Shown in pieces: positions 10,036-21,344 of a DNA stretch of 64,000 nt; position 1 is the first letter of the stretch; every line of letters begins with the position of its first letter. The stretch comes from Scolanthus callimorphus. Lineage: Eukaryota; Cnidaria; Anthozoa; Actiniaria; Edwardsiidae. The stretch is from assembly GCA_033964015.1 (NCBI GenBank), contig CM066915.1, positions 10,191,573-10,255,572 on the forward strand, in the 5' to 3' direction. Made by a program: the position numbers and the translations under genes. The notes below the pieces were generated by a model. It made no database searches, had not been told where the DNA came from, and saw only the letters and a program-made list of their open reading frames with translations.

Positions 10036-10137
10036 TTGTACAATGCGATACAGCTTCCTATAATGTTGTGCGTGTAGTCATTTAGCGGGAGTAAGAAAAT
10101 CATTTTCATTTGTACGAGCTGGCGAGGGAGAATGAAA
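10036..10137. repeat. Split direct repeat B2
   Basis: Second copy of the B repeat (TTGTACAATGCGATACAGC...GAATGAAA). The element ends here; the following CAAAATTTT continues the host foldback arm. Confidence 0.88.
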
Positions 10138-11140
10138 CAAAATTTTATTTCGTGATTTCTCAAAAACCTTAGCTATTCTACTTCTATGAAGCAAAAGGTA
10201 GTTTCCATTGAAACCACACACTTCGAGAAATTCACAAGGCTCAAAATCAAACACAGAAATATATGTCCCATACATATTTAGTTAATGTGTATAGCTAAAG
10301 TCGTCGCAGTAAAAATTCGCACTCACCAATAGTAGTCAACTCTTTCACTTAAGCGCCAGGACAGAGTTGATGGAGAACAGGAAACGGCACCTCGAAGAAA
10401 CCATCTTACGAATACACTCATCTGTTGCCAAATTCTTGTGAATAGTAGATAAAACAATCATTCTCATCATATGTCCATACCAGGCCATTCTAGCCGCCCT
10501 CCCGCGAATACGAAGTAATTAAAACAATCGAAGATGAAGTACCTTGCTCAGTCTGAGCACATTTCTACCAACAGATAGGAATTGCTTGTTTTATCTATTA
10601 TTCACAAGAATTTGGCAACAGATGAGTATATTCGCAACGATGGTTTCTTCGAGATGCCGTTTCCTGTTCTCCATCAACTCTGCCCTGGCCCTTAGTGAAA
10701 GAGTTGACTACTATATGGTGAGTGCGAATTTTTACTGCGACGACTTAAGCTATACACATTTTGGAAATATGAATGGGACATATATTTCTGTGTTTGATTT
10801 TCAGCCTTGTGAATTTCTGAGAAGTGTGTGATCTCAATTGAAACTACCTTTTGCTGCATGGAAGTAGAATTTGTAAGGACTTCGTACATGCCATACTAAG
10901 TGATTTGCAACTCTAGGTTTTGAGAAATCACGAAGGAAGTAAAAATGTAGGTTTTGTTTCAAAGCATTTTGCGGTGGTTTAGTAATTATTATCGTAAATT
11001 CGTTTTCGTTACTACAAAATGGAAGCATTGGTCAGTAGGTACGCAGAAGTTTAGAGCGGTCAGATAATGTTGAAAGCCAACAACTGGCCTTGCAAAATAT
11101 GTGTCGTCACACAAATAATTACCCGCGGGCCACCTTAAAG
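10138..11140. repeat. Foldback element: proximal left arm, loop and right arm
   Basis: 10138-10470 is inverted relative to about 10575-10975 (shared blocks include CGTGATTTCTCAAAA, AAATATATGTCCCAT and TCCATCAACTCTG). The loop is about 10470-10575. The right arm continues to 11140, matching 5861-6040. Arms are about 500-600 bp. The ORF at 10544-10831 is a by-product with no recognisable motif. Confidence 0.8.
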
Positions 11141-11720
11141 TCAAAAGTTAGCGTTCGCTGTTGTTAGGTAGATTAGATAAGTGCACCCAAGTTTGGTCGC
11201 CTAGCGATGTTTCCTTCTCGAGATATTCACTTTTCTAATTTTGATGACGTCATCGATGACGTCATGCCACGTGACCTTGGTGGTGCACCTCCCTTGCCTC
11301 ATTGATAACCTAATCAATAATTACCCGCGGGCCACCTTAAAGTCAAAATTTAGCGTTCGCTGTTGTTAGGTAGACTAGATAAGTGCACCCAAGTTTGGTC
11401 GCCTAGCAATGTTGCCTTCGCGAGTTATTGACTTTTCTAGTTTTGATGACGTCATGGATGACGTCATACCACGTGACCTAGGTGGTGCACCCCTTGCGAC
11501 CAAAATAACTTTACCCAAGTTTGGTCACCTAGCGATATTGCCTTCTCAAAATATTCACTTTTCTAGCTTTGTTGACGTCATCGATGACGTTTTGATGACG
11601 TCATGCCAGATGAACGAACGAACGAACGAACGCACAAACCGGACGTCCATGACAGAATCGTTCGATGCATATACACTTTTCTTTTGTTCCTTTTTCTCCT
11701 GCATGTAGCTATGGGGCTCC
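11117..11720. repeat. TGACGTCA-bearing repeat array with hairpin terminus
   Basis: The block CCCAAGTTTGGTCGCCTAG recurs at about 11187, 11388 and 11514, each followed by paired TGACGTCA-type sites and then CCACGTGACC. A 90-bp stretch with ACCCGCGGGCCACC is also duplicated 201 bp apart. Then come (GAAC)n at about 11610-11630 and the terminus TGTAGCTATGGGGCTCCGCTACA near 11704-11726. It is a diverged relative of the 128-bp satellite elements at 18.4-19.3 and 47.9-49.2 kb; its terminus matches 56530-56560 in inverse orientation. Confidence 0.75.
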
Positions 11721-11766
11721 GCTACACGGGCGTCTCGGCGCTTGTGTGTTTGTATGTCTATTTCAA

Positions 11767-12030
11767 ATGAATCGAGGGCTGGTTAATTATACTGAATTGA
11801 CGTTTATTTTTGTTTTTGGATTTGCTATCTTTTCTGGATTTTTTTCAATTACAAATACTGGTAAGTGGTCTGATATGTCACTAAAGATTAGTCCTGCTTA
11901 AGCTTCAGGAGTTAGAATTCTATTTACAAATATGTTGTCTATTAAAGTTGCTGTATGACTAGTGATTCTAGTAGGCTTATTAATTTATGGTAAAAAAACC
12001 TGAAGAGGATAGGTGATTGAAGAAGCGACT
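11767..12030 (+). pseudogene. Membrane-protein fragment, possibly amino-acid-transporter-like
   Basis: From the ATG at 11767 the frame reads a hydrophobic segment (LTFIFVFGFAIFSGFFSI), a stop, then GVRILFTNMLSIKVAV and, after a TGA, LVILVGLLIYGKKT. Two membrane-like segments separated by a VR-x-x-x-TN-x-LSI-KV block recall LAT/SLC7-type amino-acid transporters. A GTAAGT follows the first segment, so an exon edge there is also possible. The frame is broken and the match rests on a weak pattern; it could be any decayed membrane protein. Confidence 0.25.
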
Positions 12031-12054
12031 GGAGTAGTTACACTTTATATCACA

Positions 12055-12200
12055 TCATATTTTAGTAAACCAAAGAGGTAACCAGGGTTTTATCTCTTTG
12101 TCTATTTTTGGTAAAATATTTATCATGTTTTCTTCAAATTCTTCATATTTTTCATTAGGTGGCCTATAAATTGCTCCTACCAATTCGTTTTTAACTCGTG
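12055..12200 (-). pseudogene. LINE APE-type endonuclease fragment
   Basis: On the minus strand the frame reads LVGAIYRPPNEKYEEFEENM then PKIDKEI, matching the 'G-x-x-YRPPN...F' block of the APE-like endonuclease that nicks target DNA in CR1/Jockey/RTE LINEs. Only this block remains; the following GDFN motif is not seen in frame. Its left end abuts the transporter-like fragment. Confidence 0.6.
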
Positions 12201-12350
12201 GCTTGTTGCGTAGCAACAGCCAAAGAGTTATCGTGGTGACTCGATGTCACTCGCTCACTCACTCACTGGATCACCCCTACGTTAGCACAATATTAGCATA
12301 ATTTATGCTGAAGTCATCCAACGGGACCCTCGAGTTGCGGGACCATACGA
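12190..12350. repeat. Interspersed repeat, copy 1 (inverse of 52030-52190)
   Basis: Contains TTTTTAACTCGTGGC, GTTGCGTAGCAACAGCCAA, a CTCACTCACTCACT run and ATAATTTATGCTGAAGTCATCC. The same blocks appear in reverse order and strand at 52030-52190. A TGTTGCGTAGCAACA palindrome suggests a terminal hairpin. Family not recognised. Confidence 0.7.
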
Positions 12351-12359
12351 GCTATTTGC

Positions 12360-13990
12360 GGGACATGGCGTGACTAAAACTCAACCGAACTCCCTGTTAC
12401 CTCTATACCTTCGTCAACGTATATATAGGTCTCATTGGCAGTAAATTTCTCCATGTGGGGTGTTACCTATCTTTGCAAAAAAACTGGTTTGTTTCAATTC
12501 GGTACTTTTTTAGTCATCTCAAAGCCTACACTGTGTAAGGATTTTGATCCGAGCAAACCCAGGTGCAGGGAGTTACAAAACGTTGGAAAATGAAAAGTAC
12601 ACTACCAATGACGTCATTAGCGCATGCGCAAAGATCTAATTGGTTTAAAAACGTTACTGTCTAGTTATTTCAAAACCTACATTTAACGAGGACCTTCATG
12701 AAGCAAAGCCAACGTACTTAGTGCAGGGTTATGAATGCAGGGGGTGTTTAATTCACATTTCCCAGAAATCCAAATCCCATTTTAGTGCATCATCTGCACA
12801 CGAAAATAGGAACCCCATTCCCCCGAGGCAACTCAACAGCAAGAAGAAAATACAACGCGCGGGGGCAACAATTCGTGGTAAAAACAAGGACCAACGACCG
12901 ACCTGCTCCCCCCTAAACCCTCCTCTATACCACAGGGAACCCAAATCTAGCAATATATAGCGGGGGAGATCTGGGTTCTAGAATGCTTTTCCTTCTCTCT
13001 CGATGTTTCGTTCTTTTCGCGGAAATTCGACTGATTATGATGGCTGTTTTCTCGAAATACCAAGAAGGAATAACCAAGTCCACACTCGTGAACTCATAAG
13101 CGATTTATCAAGTAGATCTGATCGTGTTTCCAGTTTGGATAAAGACAGATAAACGTTCGCACCTCAGCAAGATAAGATCAAGCACGAGTCCTGCGATCAG
13201 GGTCAAACTTCCTTTGGGAGGTTATGACGTTGGACTGTTTTGTCGCTTATAAAGCTACGGATAGCACTATTAGAAAATTACACAGAGACAGCAGAACAAA
13301 GGTATGCATGATTTTCATTATCAAACATCGTATTGGATCAGCAATTTCGGGCATATTTTAGTATTACCATCTGGTATCATACGAGTTGTGTATGTCATTA
13401 CAAATGCAAACAGATTTAACTGAATACAAGGATCACGAGCTTAGGCGCCCTGTGATACAATAAAAGGAAAATTACAGTGGCTTGAACATATGAATTTTAT
13501 TTTCTCATGTTAAAAACAATGTTACTCTTGCTGTACTTGTCTCCTTGTCTCTCGAAAATAATATTCATATTTCTTCACGTCTCTATTTACATGTAACTTA
13601 ATATCCTCTATAAAAATTCCAGTGGTACCTCTATATTAAGCAGCCACCTTCGGGACCGAACCAAGTGCCGAAATGGAGGTACTTTGCTTAGGGACTGGTC
13701 ATAAATTAGGGGGAGGGCTGGTGCAAATATGGGAGGGCCTCTAATTTTCATGCAGGTGAAAAGGGAGGGGTCAACAAATTTGGTGCAAATGATAAAGAAA
13801 GGGTCATTATTCTTTTCGCAAATGTTGTTAGGGCAAGACAGGGCCGTCCCTGTAAATTGGTTGTCATGGAAACATCAAATGTCAAAGTTTTGCTAGTACT
13901 AGAATTAACATTGATGTAAAGTTTTGTTGCTGTAGCTGTGTTTTCGTTTCTGAGATATTTGCAAAATACTTTTCTGTCCAGATCTGAAAA
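12360..13990. other. No gene seen
   Basis: Short unlinked ORFs only. The 12721-12960 frame has no recognisable motif and an equal-length frame exists on the other strand. Near 13680-13780 a purine-rich stretch (GGGAGGGCTGGTGCAAATATGG) precedes the palindrome at 13995. Confidence 0.4.
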
Positions 13991-13994
13991 CCTG

Positions 13995-14520
13995 AAAATT
14001 GGTTCAGTCAAAAAAATTGCTGTTCTTGGGATATAGTACATTTTTATGAGAATATCACAATTTACCCAGCTAACAGAGGGCTTCACAATTCTTTGTTGTA
14101 AGTATATGTGCACATACAGTGGTACCTCTATTACAGCTGTTTCAGGTAGCACGCGACCAAGCACGTTCAAAACATTTTTGGCAGTTGGGTTTTTCTGCGA
14201 CGTCAATCAAATCGCCTAGTGCAGTGAATTGGCTTCTGTCGCGACATGTCTCGCAAGGGAAGCCAAACAAATGCACTGGGGAGGGATTTGATTGGCTCAC
14301 ACAGATTGCATTGATTGACAACGCAGAAAATCCAACTGCCAAACTCCAAGAATCTGACAACGGCGAAGTCGCTTGTTACCTGAAACAGCTGTAACAGAGG
14401 TACCACTGTGTGTGCACATATACTTACAACAAAGAATTGTGAAGCCCTCTGTTAGCTGGGTAAATGTGATATTCTCATAAAAATGTACTATATCCCAAGA
14501 ACAGCATTTTGTGGGACTCC
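13995..14520. repeat. Nested palindrome: MITE within the arms of another inverted repeat
   Basis: Inner element about 14118-14411 has termini CAGTGGTACCTCTATTACAG and its inverse at the right, with CAGCTGTTTCAGGTA arms. Outside it, 13995-14117 is inverted relative to 14411-14515 (blocks GGGATATAGTACATTTTTATG, CCCAGCTAACAGAGGGCTTC, TATATGTGCACATA). The ORFs read in both strands are by-products of the symmetry. Confidence 0.78.
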
Positions 14521-14559
14521 CATAAATCAGACACAAATACTTTGAGGTAATGGCATAGC

Positions 14560-17490
14560 TGTCAACTCACCCGCATTAGGCGGGTGTCACAAGATTTTGA
14601 AGCCTGTCACCCGCATAATGTTTGCGAAAATGTTCATACATTTACTGTAAATCACCCGCATTGTCACTCACATGATTTTTCATACATTTACTGTATTTAC
14701 CTGTCAATCTCAAGATTTTTGACAAAGTGGGGTTGACTGGTATGTAATGGGCACAGGCAGTCACCACTGAAATTAACTACTGCATCACCCAAATCTTTCC
14801 CAATAGGTTAAGATTGCAATAGGTGCAATCCAGCCAGCTAAAATCTGACTCATTTCTCTTTCTAATTCAAGGCTCATCCATTCCTGTGAAGTGGTCTACA
14901 CAACAGCTGAAGGGCAGAGCACTATATTGTTCGCTTGAGGTGACAACTATATAATACACACCCAGAAAAAGAACACACGAATACTAGAGGAGGAAAACCA
15001 AATACAGCTCCAAATTCTGCTGTATGGATGACTGCTATGCATGGCTTAATCTGCTATGACTTATGTGCATTGTTTCAAAAACTGTAATGCAACTTCCAGA
15101 ATTAGCTTTAAAAATTAGCCTAAAAAATTGTGCCCAAAGCAACAAAAACAAAGGCAACATTGAGATCTGGGATTTTAACAACTGACAGCAAAATGCTACA
15201 AAAAAGCCAAACCCAATTCAAGTCTGATTGACTAACACTGTACTTTGTTGCTCTGCTTTGTATGAGAACTAAACTGTATAATTGCAAATGCCTGCATAAC
15301 ATGTATGGCAGTTGTTGCATAACTAAACAATGATATAAAGTGTCATCGTAATGACAATATGCTTTAGGGTATACCGTGTGCTTCTGACCCATTTTGAAAC
15401 ACTTGGCAATAAATTAGATGCTACTTTCTAGTTGATCATTCTAATAGCAACAGGAAAACATTCAGGTAGTTGTAACTTAAGCTAATACATGTGTCAAATA
15501 CTGCAGCAATGCATTTGTTGACTTAAAAGAAGAGATATGTTTGTCACAAGTACAGGTGACAAAGAACTACAAAAATGGTGTGACATATGATTGTTCCTAA
15601 AAAATGTCTTAATGGTATTTTTTGGGGCTACATCGTTTTGGTGTCAGTTAGAGGTCAAAATTGTTTTCTCGTTGAGCACTCTGCCCGAAAAGTTTTTTAA
15701 AGGAAAACAGCCACGAGTTTGCCTATGGCATGCCTTTGATTCTTTCCTGTGTTTATTATCTCAACAAAATAGATTCTATGAATACGATAGTATTTATGTT
15801 AAGATCAGTGCGAAGTTGGATTTCAATACCGTCCTTGGTATACAGACACACGCCCCCTCCAGTTTTGTCTTCTCTATTTTAAGTAAATAGGCTATACCCC
15901 CGAATATTGAAGAGCTCATCTTCATTGTCGGTTGATCATGTTCACTTGATGCAATGATAAAAAATTTATGTTGTCAAGTTTGTTGCGAATACTCCTTGTG
16001 TTGAGGTGAAACATTAACAAACCAATTCAACATTATTATCACTACGCGCGGCCAAATTGTAAACCGTACTCTCTAAAAACGCTCTATTTTTGCGGGCCAA
16101 ATAGCAAAACAGCGGGCCGCAAATACATTTACCGCCCTCATTCTGATTGGCGATGGTGGCACTCTGCTGCCAAGCTAGACCAATCAGTTCACGCGGATAC
16201 CATTTTAATGCGAGTTTGTGGCGGGAATTCACTCGGTGAAAAATTTTCGTGTTTTTCTCTAACTTTTTCTCGTTTCTTTATTGCCATGGAATCGGAAGAA
16301 ACCCCGTATTTCACTCTCAGCATAGCCAAAACTCAGACTTGAACGTTGATCAGTTAACTAAAAGCACAAGCAAAAAACACAAAGAATGCGACCGAGTGGG
16401 GAATAAGGAAGTTTGAGAAATGGTGCCACAAGCGAAGCGTTGTTGTCGATTTTACCATCGTACAACCAGACAAGTCATAAGTGAAATTCTACGGAAATTC
16501 TACGCCTTACTTTAAACAGTGAAAGGGAAGCCTTGACGCAGAGTACTCTGACAGGAATTAGAGCAGCGATTCATCGCCAAATCACATCTGCACCGGTCAG
16601 CCGAAATTTCAACATATCCTTCCAGATAGCGAGTTAATTACAGAAGCGAAGCGAAGGCGAACTTGTTTACAAAAAAAAATAATGTGTACTAACCGAAACA
16701 TAAACTTGCCATTTAGTCTGGGGAATCAGTACTTTTAAAATTCGACAGCCACGGACAGAACACCGACGGAAAATGGAGGGATCCAGAGATTTATCTGGTT
16801 TTTGTTGTGCTTTCATTTCGCGGGTCGAGGACGGGAGGGCTGGCGAGAGCTGACTAGAAGTAAGCCCACAAAAAACTGTAGTTAAAATACTTGGTATAAA
16901 TAGCTCGGTCAGCCCTGGCAGCATCAGTCCTCGTGCAGAACTTTCAAGATTCATCAAATTTCCCACCTCCTCCCCACCAGCCTGCCCTGCTTTTTAGGTC
17001 ACTCGTACAAGAGTTTATTGTGAAAAGTGTGGCGGTTTATCTCCCCCACCTTTGCTGAAGTTACTCGTGTAATCTGATTATCGATACTTGTTGCAATCCT
17101 TTTGTTAAATAAATGTCACTCTACGTGGCCAAAAACTCCAATATTGGGTTGTGTTGTTCCACTCTCTTCAGCAAACAGAGCTGGCGCGCATAGAACCCGT
17201 CCTAGCCAGATCATATTAATTCTCTTTGAATTCGCTCGGGATAAAAAACATTTGCCATGTTTTCATTTGTATTGCCTTTTGGGATTTTTATTGCGTTGAT
17301 TAGCAGGTAGATTTTTATGTGTTTTTAAAAGGTGTGAAGATTTTTGTTTTATGTATTAACCTAAGTTTGTAATCTCAACGGGTGAAATAAATTGTGACCG
17401 ATACGATTTTTTGGCCTTTCATCTACAGTATTCAATTCGGTTGGACGGAAACTATCATACTTTTATTATTTGGCATTAGGTAGTGATAAT
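14560..17490. other. Repeat scraps, no gene seen
   Basis: CACCCGCATTA/GCGGGTG motifs and CATTTACTGTA repeats lie at 14560-14720. The remainder holds only short ORFs without motifs or convincing splice-site pairs. Confidence 0.4.
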
Positions 17491-17498
17491 AATGATAA

Positions 17499-17567
17499 TA
17501 ACATGACTTTTGGAGGGCATATAGTTTATTTGTGCCCTCAAAAAGTCATGTTATTGTCCTATTTTCC
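17499..17567. repeat. Short perfect-looking hairpin
   Basis: AACATGACTTTTGGAGGGCA at 17499 pairs with TGCCCTCAAAAAGTCATGTT ending about 17567, stem about 20 bp with one mismatch and a loop of about 28 bp. It could be a tiny foldback element end. Confidence 0.7.
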
Positions 17568-17808
17568 CAGTCTAAAGCATCTGCAGAGTTAACAAGATCG
17601 TTAATAGTGTAGTATTTACTGTCTAATTATATGGATGCAAAAATTTCTTGATTCTGATTGGTCGAGAGCAGTGCAATTACAAAAGTAATTTGCACTGCAA
17701 AAAGTAATATGCACTCAAATGAGTGCAAGTATTTCAAGGAGCTGATTAGCTAATAAACAATGGATTTTGCGTACGGGCCAATCAAATGCGCGCTAGCTGT
17801 CTCACGCA

Positions 17809-17830
17809 ACCCCCCCCCCCCCCCCCCCCC
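17809..17830. repeat. Poly-C run
   Basis: About 22 consecutive C residues after CTCACGCAA; a homopolymer that is also prone to assembly error. Confidence 0.85.
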
Positions 17831-18349
17831 TTCGTTGACTGTGAATCTAGCGGGAAAAGCCAGCGATGAATGGGGGAACTAAGTCTGCACGAACGCATGA
17901 GATAAGGACAGTTTCCTGGGTCAAACTCCTGTAAATCTTGGTTGTTTAGTTACAAGAAAGTTTACACACAAGAGAAGACTTCAGGTATGTCTTCTGTGGA
18001 AGCTTATCTTGCTATGTATACCTTTCTGGACAATATTTTGCCTTGACCGAAAATGCACAAACAACTATTTTTGATTCAAAAGGCAAAGCAATTCAAACTG
18101 TCTAAAAACGAAACCAACCAGGCTCTCCTATGTTATTTTACCTACCTTGGAATCTGAAATAAAGTTGATGGTTGACAAAACAGAATTCCACCTCCTTGTA
18201 TAAAATGATTTTGTTGTGTCTAAAGTTTATTTAAGTTTATTTAGGTTTTGTACTTTGGTCGTTTGTTTTGGCACGCGTTCGGTGCATTTGTGATCGCTGC
18301 AAACCTGCTGTCTTTCTCTGAATTTTTTTCCATCTATATTATTAATAGC

Positions 18350-19300
18350 GGAGCTCCGAAGGCCCGCGCAAGCGGAGCACCATACCTAAGGGAAAAACGT
18401 ATAGTATACTATCGAGTTGATTTTTGAACGTCACGGGCATTATGGATCATTTTGATGACGTCATTGATGACGTAAGGGCACGTGACTTTGGTGTAGAGTT
18501 CCTCTTATGGTCTTTGAGACGTTGTCCAAGTTTGGCTTCTATAGAAGCTACCCTTCGGGAGATATGATTTTTTCTTTCTTTTTCTGGTATTAAACCTATA
18601 GCGTACGCCGTTCGTCCGTCCGTCGTCCGTCCGTCCGTCCGTGCAAAGAAAAAATTATATCTCCTCAAGGGAACATGCTAAGACAACCATATTTGGGATA
18701 TTTTGTCTATGCCACAAGGGGGGTGCTGTAACACGGACACGTGATGTGACGTCATCGATGACGTCATCTATGCTTGAAAAATCAATATCTCGTGAAGGGA
18801 AGACTCTAAAACAACCAAACTTGGGTAGTGTAGTCTAGGCCACCAGATGAGCGAAATGAGGTGGTCACGTGATATGACGCCATCGATGACGTCATCTATG
18901 CTTGAAAAATCAATATCTCGTGAAGGGAAGACTCTAAGACAACAAAACTTGGGTAGTGTAGTCTAGGCCACCAGATGAGCAAAATGAGGTGGTCACGTGA
19001 TATGACGTCATCGATGACGTCATCTATGCTAGAAAAATCAATATCTCGTGAAGGGAAGACTCTAAGACAACAAAACTTGGGTAGTGTAGTCTAGGCCACC
19101 AGATGAGCGAAATGAGGTGGTCACGTGATATGACGTCATCGATGACGTCATCTACGCTTGAAAAATGAATATCTCATGAAAGGAACACTCTAAACCAACC
19201 AAACTTGGGTAATGTAATCCAGGTCACCAGATGAGCGAAATTAAGTGGTCACGTGGTGTGACGTCATCGATGACGTCATCTATGCTTGAAAAATTTATAA
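18350..19300. repeat. Hairpin-ended element with 128-bp CRE/E-box satellite, copy 1
   Basis: Starts with the hairpin terminus AGCGGAGCTCCGAAGGCCCG at about 18350, then a (CCGT)n run at 18615-18640. Paired-CRE palindromes begin at 18747, 18875, 19003, 19131 and 19259, i.e. exactly 128 bp apart. Each is preceded by a TCACGTGA-type E-box. It is the inverse-oriented relative of 47880-49165. Hairpin near one end plus internal minisatellite is typical of non-autonomous Helitron-like elements, but no Rep/Hel is present, so the class is not settled. Confidence 0.8.
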
Positions 19301-19494
19301 CCAAAGGGGTGCTAGTGTACTAGTCTATAGCCAAAGGGGTGTGAGGTGATAAATTCATTCAAAAAGCGGGGGTATGCATCAGTAAATTATTCACACTAAC
19401 TACTATAAGTTTCCCGGAATTTTCAATTCGTTATTCATCTTTCTCTTAAACAAACTCAACGCAGACACAAAGAAGCAATCTGAAGCTTTACGCC

Positions 19495-20016
19495 ATGAAA
19501 AAAATTACGAGAGATAACGGTGAAGAAATCAACCGCCTAGGAGACAGAAACTTGTATGCATCGGTCTGCCTTTTTGAAGGTCAGGTGAAGTTTCACCTTC
19601 GAACATTCCTGATGTTCAACGGAAAGTACAAGCCAATGCCTAGTGGAATGTGTCTTAATACGAGAGAGCTCAGCGATTTAAAAAAAGAACATCCAAGAAC
19701 TATGGGAAGTGGCCACAGCACTTGAAAGTTTCGTAGGCGAAGAAAATCAGAGCTCTCCTCCTAAAGTGATAGCAAACGAAGAAGCTCCCGAGATCCTGCC
19801 GGCCTTCAAAGAAATAAAGGGATTTCTGACAGCCCTCCGAGAGCGGAAGTAGGACCTCCAGTGCCACCTGGAGCCCCAGGGCCGCTGAGGCCTAGTTTGA
19901 AAATACTCGAGAAAGAAGAACAACCCCCCACTAAGAAAGTTAGGCGCAGACTGAAATTCACTGACACGCAAGCCGATGCAGTCTTCTGCAAGTGGGATGA
20001 TGACTTGGACGATTAA
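19495..20016 (+). pseudogene. PC4-like (p15 coactivator-type) protein, frameshifted
   Basis: The 76-aa ORF at 19495-19725 reads NRLGDRNLYASVCLFEGQVK, FHLRTFL, NGKYKPMPSGMCLNTREL. This fits the PC4 single-stranded-DNA-binding fold (LGD...V.V..F.G...HIR.....G...P...G..L...). One base shift later the protein continues as NIQELWEVATALESFVGEEN to a stop near 19850, and a second shift gives KKVRRRLKFTD...CKWDDDLDD ending at 20016. So one former ORF of roughly 170 residues with two frameshifts. The acidic WDDDLDD tail is unusual for cellular PC4. Copies of PC4-like ORFs in cnidarian repeats suggest a mobile-element cargo; that is inference. Confidence 0.6.
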
Positions 20017-21340
20017 AAAAAGAACTTTCTTTTCGAGATTAATTTTTGTAAATATTGTTCTCACACCAACGGGTGGTCTATGCATGCATTGATAGAAGGA
20101 TTAGGAAATAAAGGCATGTGTTTGTACTGAATTCAGTTATTTCGCGAGAAAAGAAATACGCTACTAGAAACAGCGTATCCGAAATAGGATTAGGTACATA
20201 TTAGTAAAACTGGGCAAACAAACAACGGCTAAGCGTTTGTTTCTTGTCTTGCGCGATAATTTATTAAATCAAAAAGGGGTGGGAGGTGAAAGGAAATCTA
20301 TTTTCTTTGCCCTGCGTTTCTGGTCTTTTCTGATTGGCTAATTATGCTTTGCCCAGACTCGCCCACTAGGGCCTCATTACCACGAAATGGCTTCCGTCTG
20401 GCGCTAACCTCGTAAAAAGAGACAAGGGATGAAACAACCGCTCGATTTTCGTCTCGAAAAACCGTACGCGGGGAGGACGGAAGTAGATGTTAAGTCGGTG
20501 AAAATGGCTTGTCGAAGTTCAACGTAAAAACACCGAAATTCACCGTGTTCAGATGTTTTAAGCGAGACAGCGCTGGTTTATAGGAAAGATGTATGGCAAG
20601 ACGGTTCTCCTGGGGTGATTAGGTCACTGATCGAGAGGCGATTTATCGCAGAAATTAGGTCGCAAAGTGAGGCGCTCGAGATTCTTGTATGGGGCCTTCG
20701 CCTCTGGTTAGAGGGGTCAGGTGGAACACTTGGAAACACTCTTCAACGCCTCTAGGCGAGGAAAGGACAACAGGACAACTTAATGTAAGAATGATTAGAA
20801 AAAAGGACTTGGCTCTACTTTCAGATGATGGCTCTATGAACTGTACCTTATGTAACTCGTAGTATTTTTTAATGACATAGAGTATTTTATTGTACATACA
20901 TAGTTTTATATTTTTATAACAAATATTTAGCTCCTGTGTAATTTTTTTAAAATTTTCTGCTGTGTCCCAACATTACTTAGCGAAGCGACGAGCCTCTGGC
21001 CTCACGGCCTTGTTTTTTCAGTTCCGTTAGTACAGAATTTGTACTACGGAGCTGATTGGCTGGTTGCGTATAATCCACAATAAGATGATTCGTGAGTTGA
21101 CAGCACGTGAATCTTATTACATTTGACCTTTGAAACCGACGCGCACTGGCACAGGCAAAGTTAATTGATTCTAGGCGCGTAATAATCTACGTTTTCAGGT
21201 TTTCGAACTAAAAAAACTTCAAAGAAAGACCAAAGAGAGGTTCTATTTTAAGTTTGTTAAACGAAAAGATTGACTTTTGCCGTGGTTCTAGCAGTTTGAG
21301 TAAAGCTTTTCAGCTTTGATTAAATCGTCGAAGCGTATCT
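20017..21340. other. No gene seen
   Basis: No repeat structure or convincing exon recognised; short ORFs only. Confidence 0.35.
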
Positions 21341-21344
21341 TGCA

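Larger units (their letters stand above)
6041..10137 (+). mobile_element. DIRS/Ngaro-type tyrosine-recombinase retrotransposon, degenerate
   Basis: The element has split direct repeats: A1 6041-6207, A2 6947-7113, B1 6848-6950, B2 10036-10137. Between them lie a gag-like ORF (6228-6713), an RT/RNase H remnant (7183-8966) and a tyrosine recombinase (to 10006). The order is A1-gag-B1A2-RT/RH-YR-B2; standard PAT/Ngaro elements keep all ORFs between A1 and B1A2B2. A GAAA tetramer is shared by the A starts and the B ends, as expected for YR circle integration. Both flanks (5861-6040 and 10138 onward) belong to one pre-existing foldback arm, so insertion boundaries are well defined. Stops, a deleted RT core and frame breaks make this copy defective. 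Confidence 0.85.

Noticed and set aside
11767..12030. Mitochondrial insert (TGA read as Trp)
   Set aside because: Reading TGA as Trp extends the frame a little, but a TAA stop and a lack of match to any mitochondrial protein I know argue against it.
12721..12960. 79-aa ORF with Ser/Lys-rich sequence
   Set aside because: No motif, equal-length antisense frame, no splice or promoter support.
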